Part shown: piece after piece, positions 51,738 to 63,480 of the stretch
How positions within the stretch are numbered: position 1 is the first letter of the stretch
How the letters are laid out: every line of letters starts with the position of its first letter
Assembly (NCBI RefSeq): GCF_040958095.1
Contig: NC_091172.1
Span: forward strand, 23,155,753-23,219,752
Source: Procambarus clarkii
Lineage: Eukaryota; Arthropoda; Malacostraca; Decapoda; Cambaridae
Length of the DNA stretch: 64,000 bases
Direction of reading: 5' to 3'
Notes under the pieces: model-generated
What the model saw: only the letters and a program-made list of their open reading frames with translations
Databases searched by the model: none
What the model was told of the DNA's origin: nothing
Position numbers and translations under genes: made by a program

Positions 51738-52172
51738 TTGTATACCACTTGTGCCAGATCAATCCTGGAGTATGCAGCTCCATCCTGGAATCCATACTTA
51801 GTTGAACACAACACAAAGTTAGAGAAGATTCAGAGGTACGCCACCAGACAAGTCCCAGAACTGAGAGGTAAGAGCTACGAGGAAAGGCTACAGGAGCTAA
51901 ACCTTATGTCCCGGGAAACAGAAGAGTAAGGGGAGACATGATAATCGCCTACAAAATTTTTAGGGGAATTGACAGGGTGGACGAAGACAAACTATTTAGC
52001 ATGGGTGGAACACGAATAAGGGGACACAGGTGGAAACTTAATACCCAAATGAGCCACACACACATTAGGAAGAATTTTTTCAGTGTCAGTAGTTAACAAA
52101 TGGAATGCATTAGGCAGTGATGTGGTGGAGGCAGACTCCATGCAAAGTTTCAAATGCAGATTTGACAAAGCC
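51738..52172 (+). pseudogene. LINE RT C-terminal tail, plus strand (right copy)
   Basis: Equivalent of 21880-22315, with the same frameshift after LNLMSRETEE. Confidence 0.65.
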
Positions 52173-52664
52173 TAACACATTGCAATTATGTAATTACACA
52201 TGCTAAATGAATCTACACATATAATAGCCACTTTAGTTGCCTGCAAGAATGTATAACTAGACTTTTAATCATGGATGATTCAACCATGGAAAGATAAACT
52301 GGAAGAATGGAAAACCAAATGGAAGTACAGTATAGATACATGGAGAGCTAAACTATTGGATGTGGCAGAAATTTTGAGCCAACATGTCAAGGGACCCACA
52401 AGAATGAAAGGCAATGATAAGCCAGTTAGTCTTGACCTGATATTCACCTTATATGAGTACTGTATAGATAAATTTGACATAAGGGAAGTCAAATTAGAAG
52501 CCCCATGGAAACGAGTGACCACAGCATACTGACATCTGAGTATCTGGTGAAGTAGGGATAACCTCTCCAAGGAAGGGACCAGAAAAGAAAAGGTTGGCCT
52601 ACTGGAGGAAATTACGTACGACCAGTTACAAAAAGTACTGTCATTTCTGTATGACTAGTTCAAA

Positions 52665-53500
52665 TTCAAATGTTTATTCAGGTAAAAAAGTACATAGAAG
52701 AGTTACAATGTTGGATTTATAGATAGAGCTAGTACAAAGAAAACCTAAAGCCACTAATACTCACAGCATTTCGGGAAAGGTGTGGAGAAAAAAACACATT
52801 AAAACTTGATACTAATTGCGATTAAAGTATAAATTGTGTTTGGGAAAAAGGGGGGGGGGGAGAACATAGCAGAAATCAGCAATTATACAAGTTGGTCAAC
52901 AAACAGTATTGTTTGAAAATAGCAAGACATGGGTTGACATTTAGGGGGTGAGGTAGGTTACATGGAGTTTATTAGGTGGTACAGTACTTAGTTTTTTCTC
53001 TTAAACTGGTTGAGAGAGGTACAGCCTGACATGATTGGGAAGGTCATTCCACATTCTGGGTCCTTTGATTTGTAGAGCATTTCTAGCTTGGTTAAGGTGC
53101 ACTCTTGGAATATCAAATAGGTATTTGTTTCTGGTGTGGTGCCCATGAGTTCTGTCACAACCTTCTAGGAAGTGTTTAAGGTCAGGATTAGCATTACTGT
53201 TCAGCGTTTTAAATATATAAGAGTACACATGAGAGGATGTGCAGTGACTCAATATCTAACATATTCAAAGAGTCAAGTAAGGGTACCGAGTACTGTCTGG
53301 GGCCAGAGTTTGATATTGTTCTAATAGCAGATTTGTGTTGAGTAATTAAAGGCAGTAGATGATTTTGGGTAGTAGAACCCCAAGCACAAATATCATAATT
53401 GAGATAAGGATAGATGAGGGAGTAATAGAGCGTCACCAGGGCAGGGCGAGGTACATAATATCTGATCTTGGAAAAATCTCAAGTTGTGTAGACATCCGTT
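52665..53500 (-). pseudogene. LINE fragment with 3'UTR (right copy, better preserved)
   Basis: Two overlapping minus-strand frames (53436-53209 and 53252-53001) encode a LINE RT C-terminal region: LYYSLIYPYLNYDICAWGST, SIQHKSAIRTIS-like text, then HHTRNKYLFDIPRVHLNQAR and GPRMWNDLPNHVR. One frameshift joins them. The catalytic RT core lies upstream and is missing. Confidence 0.7.
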
Positions 53501-55108
53501 AATTCTGAGCAAATATATGTTTATTATATCACCACAACGTGCCCACTGAATATAACCAAATAAAGACACTCAAAACAGAATTCACAATTTATTTACTATA
53601 CTTCCACTGACCTTCTGACATCAAAACTGAAGAACACCATCCTGACGTCTGTCTGTCACCTCACAGCTGTGTTTACGTCTGCCACGACAGCACGCTGCCG
53701 GGTCGGGCTGCGTCCCGTATCATCCAAGATGTCTTCTTTATATTAACACATTAATCACTTAAATAGTGACAATTTTATTAGCGTTAGATAAACATCATGC
53801 ACCTACTATGACTTTTCCTCAAATACTATTGATTAAAATTCCAAGAATGTATTTGGTTTTGACTTTTTCAATTCATATGTTAGGCATCTATTTATATACC
53901 GTTCAGTGACCATCTTTGTCACGTCGCTTTTCCATTGGTTGAACGGATTTTGACTTACACTGAATAACCATATGCGCAAAATGCCCCAAATTATTCCACC
54001 TACATCAAAATGTTTGGATAACTACTACTCTATACACTTCTATCAACACTAAAAATAATTATTCTATAAGTATTTCATCAGCATTACCTATACACATCTA
54101 CGTTATTCTGGTTTATGAACAATTTTTTCAAATGCATTTGATCTGTCAACTGCTATATTTCCGCAGAATTTAAACTGCTATCAGCATTATGAGCGGGTTT
54201 TCCGATGCTTGTTAGGAAATAAAATGATAAAAATATTCTGATAGTGTTAAATAAGCCAGAATTACACAGTTAATTGTGCATAGACGATATGCCTCCGTTA
54301 TTACTGTTAAGTGCACCACTTATAATTTTGGGATGAACTATCTAACCCCGTATACTTTATTTACGTTCTACTATGTTCGGTTGCATGTGTCCCTACTTAC
54401 GTAGAATATGTATACAAGTATAGTTATTAAGGTTACTTAACAGGTATCACTGCACATGCACACCATAGGTTGCAACTCGCAGTTGCTAACTTTTAGCAAC
54501 TGTAGATACAACAATTCCATGCAACTTGCAGTTGCAAATGTTTTATTATTAATATGAAATTTAATAAAACGTTATATTGCCTGTTGTGTTTAGTTTCACA
54601 CAACGCACAAAATTACACAGTATCATACAGCTAAGTGAACTAGTGTATTGCACGGTACACCAAATAAATTTAAAGCTTATCAGTGCTCAGGCTTGGGTAC
54701 AAATATTACTGAGAATATGGAACAGGTGTTAATGATAATGACACCAAGTATAAACTATGTGGTATATGTTAAGATCTCACACCCTCACCCATTATGTTCT
54801 TGATTGTCCGTTGATTAATGTCTATAGAAACACTGAGATAAGGACTGTTCCTGGACAAACAGCCTGGATGTGTCACAAAGGAATGATTGAGGATATTCTG
54901 GAGAGACATAGGAATTTTGTACCAAGATTGTAACCTTTTGTTGAATTGTCTGAATGTTACTTCTGGGGCATGTCTACTGCAAATGGTGTGTGTACCTGGT
55001 CATACAAGTATTTGTGTGTACGTCTGGTAACATACTGCATGAGTAAAGGAAGAAGTGCATATATTTATCACTCAGATTGTCCCATAATATGTTGATTGCT
55101 TGTTATGT

Positions 55109-55111
<3 letters not shown>

Positions 55112-55188
<77 letters not shown>
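55112..55188. repeat. (AT)n microsatellite (right copy)
   Basis: A pure AT run that replaces the AT run plus the 187-bp copy-specific segment of the left copy (25266-25525). Confidence 0.93.
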
Positions 55189-55199
<11 letters not shown>

Positions 55200-55209
55200 A
55201 CTGAAAACT

Positions 55210-55299
55210 CCATACCCCAGAAATGACTCGAACCCATACTGCCAGGAGCACTATGCAACTGGTGTACAGGAGACCTTAACTACTCAACCATCAGTGACC
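55210..55299 (-). repeat. tRNA-derived SINE head (right copy)
   Basis: Equivalent of 25540-25628, with the same A- and B-box-like motifs on the minus strand. Confidence 0.65.
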
Positions 55300-55751
55300 A
55301 TACAAGGGTTAAGTAAACACGTCTCTGATCCACACATATATATTCTACAACTATACAAATCCAAGGAGAGTATGAGAGAGCATCCTCGAGGTTCTCTGCT
55401 TGTTCATCTCTCACTGGTCGGTTGCCTTTCCTCTTCCGTTTTCTCTCGACTCCGCCGATGAAGATTGATGAAGATTAAGCCACCCAAAAGGTGACACGGG
55501 CATGAATAGCCCGTAAGTGGTGGCCCTTTTGAGCCATTACCAGTATCAAGAGCTGATACTGGAGATCAGTGGAGGTGGGAATGCACCCTGCATGACGGGA
55601 GATGTCTCCCGCGTGAATGTGAGTCCCTTAGAATCACATGGCTAGCACAGAGAACGTCCGAATCCGTGAAGGGCAAATCTGCGACATTGCCCTCCGAAGC
55701 CGTTCCATGAAGATTGACGTGTCCATCAGCTCATTGTATGGTGTTGGATGA

Positions 55752-58700
55752 TCAGATCACCAGGAAGGCGGAGATCGGAACCATACACAAGGCTGAGAAC
55801 CCACTGCCCTCTTTAGTTGCCGAACAGATGTCGAGGAATACCAAAGGATGGTTGTTGATCCATGAAGTCGGGTCTGGTTGTGCCCTTAGAGCCGCCTTCA
55901 GTTGGCGGTGAAACCGTTCAACTATCCCGTTAGCCTGAGGATGGTAGGCCACAGTTTGGTTGTGTTTGGCACCAAGAAACCGCATGAGTTCCCTCCACAA
56001 GTGTGATTCAAATTGTCGATCCTGGTCTGTGACAATCATTGCAGGGGCTCCAAAACGGAAGACCCACCCATGAAGGAAAGCCCGAACTACAGACTCAGCT
56101 GTCATTTCCGCCATAGGAACTGCCTCATGCCATTTGGAGAAGCGGTCGACACACATGAGTAGGTACGAGCATCCTCTAGATCGAGGAAATAGACCGACGA
56201 TATCCACATGCACTACTTCAAATCTGGCCGATGGTAATTGAAAGTTTTGAAGAGGCGTCTGTGTGTGTCGATGTATCTTGGATTGCTGACACTGGAGACA
56301 GTTGCGCGCCCAATTTCGAACATCCGTGTTAATTCCTGGCCATACCATCTGTTTGGTCAGGAGACGTAGTGCAGCTCGGATGCCATGATGAGCCAAGGAA
56401 TGGAGAGCCGTGAAGATCCTCCGCCGAAGGGTCTTTGGAATATATGGCCGTAGAACGCCAATGAGAGACGTGTCACATGTGATAGTATCCTCGGAATTAG
56501 GCACAGGTACGTCGACGAGCCGAAGTGCTGAGGAAGAAGTGCGCAATTGTAGGAGTTCCTGGTCATGTTGCTGGTCTCTACTAATTTCTGCGTAGTCTAT
56601 GTGGGTCGTCTCGGGAAAAGTGCACACAAGCCAGGTCGAGAGAGGGCATCGGCGACATTCTCAATCCTTTTCACGTGCCTGATGTCAGTCGTAAACTGGG
56701 ATAAATAGCTCAAATGTAGAGTGACTCGCGGCGTGTGGGAATCTCCCTTTGCTGCCAGGGCAGCAGCCAGTGGTTTGTGGTCGGTGAGGACGTGAAAGTC
56801 ACGTCCCTCGAGAAAATGCCTGAAGTGTTGAATGACTGCATATATAGCAAGGAGTTCCCTGTCAAATGTGCTGTATTTTGTCTCTGCCGGCGTTAAGCTT
56901 GCTGAAAAGAAAGCAATAGATCGCCAGGCATCGTCGATAAATTGATAGAGTACCTCTCCTATAGCAGTGTTGGAGGCATCCGTTGAGAAGCTAGTTGGCG
57001 CATTGAATACTGGATGGGCGAGGAGAGTAAGTTGAGCTAACTCCTGCTTAAGGTTGGTGAACGCCACCTCTGACTCTGGTGACCATGGCAGGGGTACTTT
57101 GGACGTCTGCTTACCCCACACAGGTCATATAAAGGTTTCAGGATGTCAGAACAGTGTGGGATAAACCTATGGTAAAAATTAGCCACACCCAGGAATTATT
57201 GAAGCTTCTTAGTTGTGGTGGGTGTCGAAAAATCTCCGATAGCCTCGATCTTCTCCTCCAATGGCAGAATACCTGTAGGGGACACTTTGTGTCCCAAGAA
57301 ATTGAGCTCGGAAACCTTGATAATGCACATCTCTAGATTAATCTACAGGCCATAGTCGCGGAGGCGAGTATAAAGTATATTAAGATGCTTCTGATGGTCA
57401 GCCGGAGAGCGACTCACTATTAGGAGGTCATCAGTGTAGACATAGCAGAAGAGTATAGGTCTCTGACGACCTGATCAATGAAGCATTTTAATGTCTGAGC
57501 TGCATTACGAAAACCAAACAGCATCCTGATAAATTCAAACAAGCCAAAAGGTGTTGTAATTGCAGTTTTGGGGATGTCCACTGACTCCACTGGGATTTGG
57601 TGAAATGCTCGCACCAAATCTACTTTCGAGAATGTTATTGCCCCATGTAACATGCAAGAGAAGTCCTGAATGTGTGGGATTTGGTAACGGTCTGGCAGGA
57701 CATTCAACACCCTGTAGTCCCCACAAGGACGCCATTCTCCTGGAGTTGTCTTCGGCACCATATGCAGTGGAGATGCCCAGGCGTTGTCAGAGCGACGGAC
57801 AATCCCAGTAGCTAACAGGTTGTGAAATTCGTCCTTGGCCACCTGGACACGCTCTGGCGGCAGTCGGCGCGGTCGCGCGTAGGTTGGTGGGCCTGAGTTA
57901 CGAATATGATGGGTGAGAGTGTACTTAACCTTAGCATTTGGCGGCTGTGGCTTGGTGATGTCCTTAAATTCCTCCAGCAGGTTCTGCAGGTCAGGAGAGT
58001 TATGCGGGGCAAGGCTATAGCGAGTAGCCGTTGCTCTGTACTTACCCGCTGGAGCCCACTACACGTCACATCCACCAAGAGGTTGTGTTGCACCCAGTAA
58101 AGGCATATTAACTTCAACAACGCGGAACGTCCATGTGAAGCGACCGAAGTCAGCAAAATCAAGAGTGACCACATTATCTCCGTAGGTAGGTACGACAGAA
58201 CCGTTGGCAGCAACCATTTCGTGGTGTGGAGTGCGAGGTGGCTTGTGCGCTGGAGGAGGGAGAACAGAAACTGAAGTACCTGTGTCAACCAGGTAACAGC
58301 GCCGGGATCGACCATATAGAAAAGTGCCTCATCCAAAGCGGCGGGGTTTGCAAGTCGTTAACAGACTCCACCGGAGCCGTTTCCCGAATAGGCACATGGT
58401 TGGCGGCAGTTCCGAGCTCTAGCCTCATACCTGCGATGAAAGTAGCAAGTATGGAGTCAGCCGTCAAGGACAGGCTGCGGGACTTGCACTGGGAATGTTG
58501 GCGGCTCTGAATAGCACTGAGGTGTTGGCTGTTCATTTGGGTCGTCACTGTTGAGTGGTCAGAGGCAAGGGTATTTCCTATCCAAAGTAAATTTCCTGGT
58601 GCACTATGGATTCGGTCTGCAATTTTCGCCAAGCTCTCTGGCATCACATCGTCGCTCTGGGCAAGGAGTAGCATGCGAATGTGTAAGGGCAATCGTTGAA

Positions 58701-59284
58701 AGAACAGAATCCGGAGCTGGTCATTGTCACTTGCTCCACTCGCCGGCCGTAGCAAGAGCTGCATTTGCTGAAGAATTTGGGATGGTGTTCGATCCATGAG
58801 GCTGCAATAGCTACTATTGGTGAGGAGCAGGTCACTCTGGCGGCTTCTACATACCTTGGCCGCATCGAGTAGAGGTTAGTTTACGGGCTCACCATAGCTC
58901 GTGCTACATGGACACTTCGTTCTGACTAGCTAAATCTAAAACAACAACAACATAGTAGAGGCCAGTTACAGCTCCACTCCTGTGCCAGGTAAGTCCACTA
59001 CGGGCTCACCATAGCCCGTGCTACTTGGAACTTTTGTTCCAAGTAGCGAATCTTAAACAACAACAACGAGTAGGGGTCTTCAGAGCGGCGAATCTGTGTG
59101 GTTGGAGGTGTTATAGCCACAGCTCGTACCCCTGAATGGTGTTAGGAGGCAATGCCGTCACAGTGAGTGCATATTGCTCTGCGTCGTTGGTTACCTTGTA
59201 AGCGTCAAAGCAGGCTCCTACCTGTACAAACTACGCCTCTGGGACAGACGGAAGATATGCTGGTAGCTTGAATGCGGGCGCCAT
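55752..59284 (-). mobile_element. Ty3/Gypsy retrotransposon, inactivated (right copy)
   Basis: Equivalent of 26081-29613: gag 59284-58285, protease DTG near 58280, RT 57842-57420 with an extra stop at 57345-57343, RNase H 57121-56597 and integrase 56627-55752. The shared frameshifts show that the element was already dead before the copies diverged. Confidence 0.88.
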
Positions 59285-59397
59285 TGTTTGTTTACACCGT
59301 GTCTGGGGAAAACACTGGTGTGGAATCGACTCCGGAGTTACCACTTTAATGCCCTACTTGCCACCAGACAAGGATTAGGTAAACACAAGTCTCTGAA

Positions 59398-59403
59398 CTA
59401 TAT

Positions 59404-59492
<89 letters not shown>
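59398..59492. repeat. (AT)n microsatellite (right copy)
   Basis: A shorter version of the AT run at 29727-29840. Confidence 0.95.
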
Positions 59493-59495
<3 letters not shown>

Positions 59496-60914
59496 TACAA
59501 CTGTACAAACCCAAGGAGGGTGTGAGAGAGTGTTTGGTCTCCTGTGGGTCTCTGCTTGTTCATCTGTCGCTGGAAAACATTATTTGTGAAATATTGATAT
59601 TGTTCTTAAAAAATTCCCCCATTTTGCACCCGCCAGATAACGTAAGATTTTAAGGGTTGACAGATGTTAATCTTCTAATTTGAGGAGCTGTTCACTTGAG
59701 ACAGTTAAGCAAGTCCCAGTTGTGTCTGGGTACAAGTTTTTATTTTATTTTTATTTTATTTATTTTATTTATATATATACAAGAAGTACATTGGGTTTGT
59801 GAGAATACATTGGATAGTACAGTATTTACATTCTTGTAAAGCCACTAGTACGCGCAGCGTTTCGGGCAGGTCCTTAATCTAGTAGATAATTTTAAGTAGG
59901 TAATTTCTATCAGAATTGATAAATGATAAAGATACATTGCAAGAGAAAAATGAGATGAGAGAGCTTAGTAAGTATATTAAAGCACATTGTTATATTAAAG
60001 CTCTGATTGATTACAATGACAGCTTGATGTAACAGGATGAGAAGTGACAGGATGAACAACCCAGCGGGTTTTCTTCCTGTCGTACATGTGGAGTGTTGTA
60101 CATGTCACTATGGCGGTGTGTCCACTCACAGCATGAGTGGCGCTGCCCAATAAAGTCCCCCCTCGGGGCAAAATTAAAAAAAAAAAAAAATCTGTCGCTG
60201 GTCGGTTCCGTCTCCTCTGCCGTTTTCTCTTAACTCCGCCGTGTTGTAGGGGGTACTGAAGTCACTTCAAAGTGAAGCGAACCTGACCATCACAGGACAG
60301 CTGTAATTACCGTCTTAAGGCAAGAAGCAGGACTACGTACATCGGGATTCATATTCTGGTGTTCATTTGAAGGTTCCTACAGTTAAATATTGACCACATT
60401 TATTGACACAGAGTTCAGCAATAGTAATGGACAAAGTATATTCATAGTTGTTATATCTGTTGAATGATGCCCATTATCTACATCTATAATCATGCATACA
60501 ACAATAGCTATATTCTAAATATATGAATTTTATCGAGTGATCCGTGATGTATCCATAATATCCATTATAGATTCTCATTATCAGGAACAGGAAGCCTGTT
60601 TGGTTTATCGAGATCACATTAGCCAATGACTAACTTTCTCCAGAAAGCAACCCACAACAGCCTCCTAGCACCAAGGTATCTACTTACTGCTATAGAGGCA
60701 TTGGATGTCTAGGCAACGTACCCGATCGTTCACCCTACCCAGGAATCGAATCCGGGTCCAGCTGGTTGTGAGCCAAGTGGGCGGAGGTCGGGCGGCTGTC
60801 GGTGGGTGAAACACCGATCATGAGAAGCCTCAACACTGGTCTTTACCGTGGACAAAACACGTTATTTTATTTGAGAGAAATACACTGTCACCCAGAGGGT
60901 ATCACTGGTTACTA

Positions 60915-60989
60915 TAGCAGTTGACTGATTCTATAGCAGTTGACTGATTCTATAGCAGTTGACTGACTCTATAGCAGTTGACTGACCTA
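60915..60989 (+). repeat. Tandem repeat, 19 bp x 4 (right copy)
   Basis: Same four units as 31261-31335. Confidence 0.92.
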
Positions 60990-62122
60990 ATGGTAAGTAA
61001 CGCTGGTCAACTAACAGAGGCCATTGGGATAATGGTTACTGTAAGAATTTTAAGTTCATATTTCGTTGCTTGCGACAGAATACATTATGCTATAGTTCAG
61101 TGATGAGAAACACAATAGCTGTCACACAGCAAGCATACATCATGCCTGCAATGTTAACACTGGTTAACAAAATTGATATTTAGGCCTACTATAGCAGGTA
61201 GTTAACAATGTTAAGGCTATGTGGTGGTATGTTAGCAATATTAGGCCTACAGTGGGGGAAAGTTAACACAACAATTATCCCCCTCATATTGCAATAAGAT
61301 TTACCATGGGTTGTAAAAAATATTTACACATTTTAATTAAATTTTATTGGTGTTTTGTAAAATAATTATATACAAAAAACTGCAGGCGGTAATGCTGTTA
61401 GCAATAAATATGGTAGAGTGCATATTGAGAGCCGGCAGTGATTTAAGACTCCCTTAAACACAAGTTCATGTTACATGCTACTGTGTGGAGGGCGAGGCGC
61501 CATGACAGCCGTCACCAGTGTGGCCGAGGCTACCAGCCCCTGACTGTTGGTCCATCACTCCACCAGGTCACTGGTCCCTCCCAGTGGAGGGACACTGAGC
61601 TGCGGTAGTCTCCCCAGCAACATTTCCAGATGTTGCTGGGCTTGACCAAACCGTGTGTTGCAGCATGGTATCGCAGAAGTGTAACTAGGTAGGCCACACG
61701 GCCTCATAATGATCAGAGGCGCACTCTCACATGTGCTGGCATTCCCCTGAACACGGAACTCTAAACCCTTGCAACATCTGCTAACATTGTACAGATGTGA
61801 ACGCTGATGTGATATATGTCGCATATAGTATAATTAATATTATCCTCACGGTCACCACCTTCAAGGTTTATCCCTGTATTTTGAAAACCAATGAGCAGTG
61901 TTGTCATTGGCAAGTATTAGTCGAGACAAAGACATCACCGGGAATGATGATAGTGGAACTGTCGGTAACTTGGCCCAACACAGGACCAGCCCAGACCGGC
62001 GCTGCTCCTCCTGCTCAGAACATAAGGTCGTCATTTCCTTCCGGTACGGTTACTGACGAATATGGTTCCCAGGAGTGCAGATAATATTTTATTAGGTAAC
62101 ACTGGCCTCCATCAGTGAAGTT

Positions 62123-62371
62123 CTACAACTGTTCGGTGAAGACGTACGCGGGGTTTTTGTTGCCCCGGAGTTGTCCATGGTGGGGAGGCCGGGGCAGCCG
62201 TGTCCGCCGCTGGACCAGATTATTGACTTCCCTCTTAGGGTACACTGGCGCTGCCACAGGTCTGTTCCAGGTCTGCTCCTTCGACGATGCCATCAAGAAG
62301 TTGAGGCAGTTGGTAAGTGTTAGGATGATCGCTCCGGTGTACCAAACCATCCGCCACCGCTCTAGCGTCGC
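62123..62371 (-). CDS. Orphan terminal exon resembling an SLC17-type transporter C-terminus
   Basis: The minus-strand frame after a candidate acceptor (tttgattgcag, 62372) has no stop for 82 codons and ends TAG at 62125-62123. It encodes LERWRMVWYTGAIILTLTNC then LNFLMASSKEQTWN, one membrane helix followed by a basic, proline-rich tail. The W..V...A.I......(A)S.E/K.Q.W pattern recalls the last helix of SLC17 anion transporters (sialin, phosphate and vesicular glutamate carriers). AATAAA on minus lies 30 bases past the stop (62093-62088). No other SLC17 exon is seen up to 64000. It may be the end of a gene starting beyond the window, or a stray duplicated exon. The opposite strand is also open, so the assignment is moderate. 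Confidence 0.45.
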   Translation of the reverse strand, partial: ATLERWRMVWYTGAIILTLTNCLNFLMASSKEQTWNRPVAAPVYPKREVNNLVQRRTRLPRPPHHGQLRGNKNPAYVFTEQL

Positions 62372-62377
62372 CTGCAA

Positions 62378-62931
62378 TCAAATTAATATATTTACTGTCT
62401 TATTTCAAATTATCCGGCCCCGAAAGAGCAGCAAGATACAGTTGCAGGTTCACCTGCATGTATGTGTATCTGTATGATTAAAACATCGAGTAGGAGAAAA
62501 TAAGGACTTGATCGGAAGTGTTTTCATTGATGGTCAGACATTATATTCTAGTGGCAAGAATGAGGCTGTTGGCTCTGCACGTTTGCTCTCACCTAGTTGG
62601 TGAGTGCATCTCAAAATAAACAAAAGAGATTTTGTTAAATTTAAAATAGAAAGATAATCTGACTTCAATCAAACATTGAGGAGTAAATGTCCAAAATCAC
62701 AAAGCAATATTATTTGATATATAAGAGAATAAATGTGCAGAACCAACAGCCTGATGCTTGCCTTTAGAATGCAATGTGATGTGGTCCTGAAGTGGATCAC
62801 ATCACAGCAAAACCCTCAAGCAACTGATAATATACGTGGAGCATTTCGTCAAATGATATCGGTATTTTGTAATGTACTTTTGAAATTTGAAAATGCTAAT
62901 GCACACAGATGCAATGCAAAGAAACATGTAA
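62378..62931. other. Non-coding sequence, unique right flank
   Basis: About 550 bases without a supported gene or repeat; AT-rich with short chance frames only. Confidence 0.5.
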
Positions 62932-63083
62932 AACACACGCATACATGTACACTCCTACCAAACACGTGTACATGTACACCCCCACTCCACAAACACACGT
63001 ACATGTACACCCCCCACCACACACACACGTACATGTACACCCCCACCACACACCCACGCACATGTACACCCCCATCCTACACA
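62932..63083. repeat. Minisatellite with ACATGTACAC core
   Basis: Five ACATGTACAC cores (starting 62943, 62970, 63001, 63031, 63060) at 27-31 base spacing, separated by CCCCCACCACAC-like text. The core contains the palindrome GTACATGTAC. Open frames through it are repeat artefacts. Confidence 0.88.
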
Positions 63084-63129
63084 TATAACTATTAGCGTAC
63101 AAGAGAGGACCAAGGAGAGGGTTACTTAC

Positions 63130-63188
63130 CTGGCCGTTAGTAAGGTAATGTTACGGAGCCCCTTCCAATTTCTCCCCAGATCCATCAT
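63130..63188 (-). CDS. Candidate ERGIC1 first coding exon
   Basis: A consensus donor (ggccag|gtaagt, boundary at 63130/63129) ends a 59-nt frame from ATGATGG (63188) reading MMDLGRNWKGLRNITLLTA plus AG. Its phase (2) exactly completes the first codon of ERGIC1 exon 2, giving Arg before LDIYRKVP. The second ATG has A at -3 and G at +4. An upstream in-frame stop fixes the start. It lies below a CpG-rich promoter-like region. Against it: vertebrate ERGIC1 starts with a shorter MPFD-type peptide that I could not find anywhere here, and the SLC17-like exon would sit in the same intron. Confidence 0.4.
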
Positions 63189-63339
63189 TAAGAGTCATAT
63201 CTACTAGACCTACTGATTCTCTGATATGCAAGGAGTCTGTTGGTATATGTATGTGGCAACCAGATCGGCCGCTTAATAAGGGAGAAATTTGCGTTTATAA
63301 GTTGGTAGGTAAGGGGGGGGGAAAGTAGCGCCCTTGATA

Positions 63340-63480
63340 CAAACAAAATGGCGCCCCCTTCTAGCAAATTCGCCATTTTGTGGACGGCGCCAGCCGGCCG
63401 TGGATTGGCTGGCTTATGTCACGTGCCGCGGGCGACCAATCAGAGACTGCCGTGATGTCACCGAGTGCCCCCTGGCGGCG
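63340..63480. promoter_or_regulatory. CpG-rich, possibly bidirectional promoter
   Basis: This short GC/CpG-rich island in AT-rich DNA contains two convergent YY1-like AAAATGGCG motifs (plus 63345-63353, minus 63380-63372), an inverted CCAAT (ATTGG 63404-63408), a CCAAT (63436-63440), an E-box CACGTG (63420-63425) and a CRE-like TGATGTCA (63453-63460). No TATA box is evident, which suits a housekeeping-type promoter. It could drive ERGIC1 on minus and an unknown transcript on plus. Confidence 0.5.

Larger units (their letters stand above)
32867..62020. repeat. Right copy of the duplicated block
   Basis: Matches 4208-32366 in order and orientation. It is 995 nt longer, chiefly because of a Tigger-type insertion at 41086-42171 (with TA) and an extra block of about 145 bp at 47128-47272, partly offset by about 185 bp missing beside the AT repeat at 55112-55188. 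From 62021 the sequence is unique. Confidence 0.93.

Noticed and set aside
62115-62477. 120-codon plus-strand frame
   Set aside because: It overlaps the minus-strand SLC17-like exon, which has better splice, stop and poly(A) context; the plus peptide resembles nothing I know.
62932-63083. CRISPR-like array
   Set aside because: The spacing is irregular, spacers are near-identical and low in complexity, and the host is an animal; it is a minisatellite.
63188-63376. Minus-strand ORF starting MANLLEGG as a protein
   Set aside because: The ATG is the YY1-like AAAATGGCG motif near the presumed transcription start; the peptide has no recognisable features.
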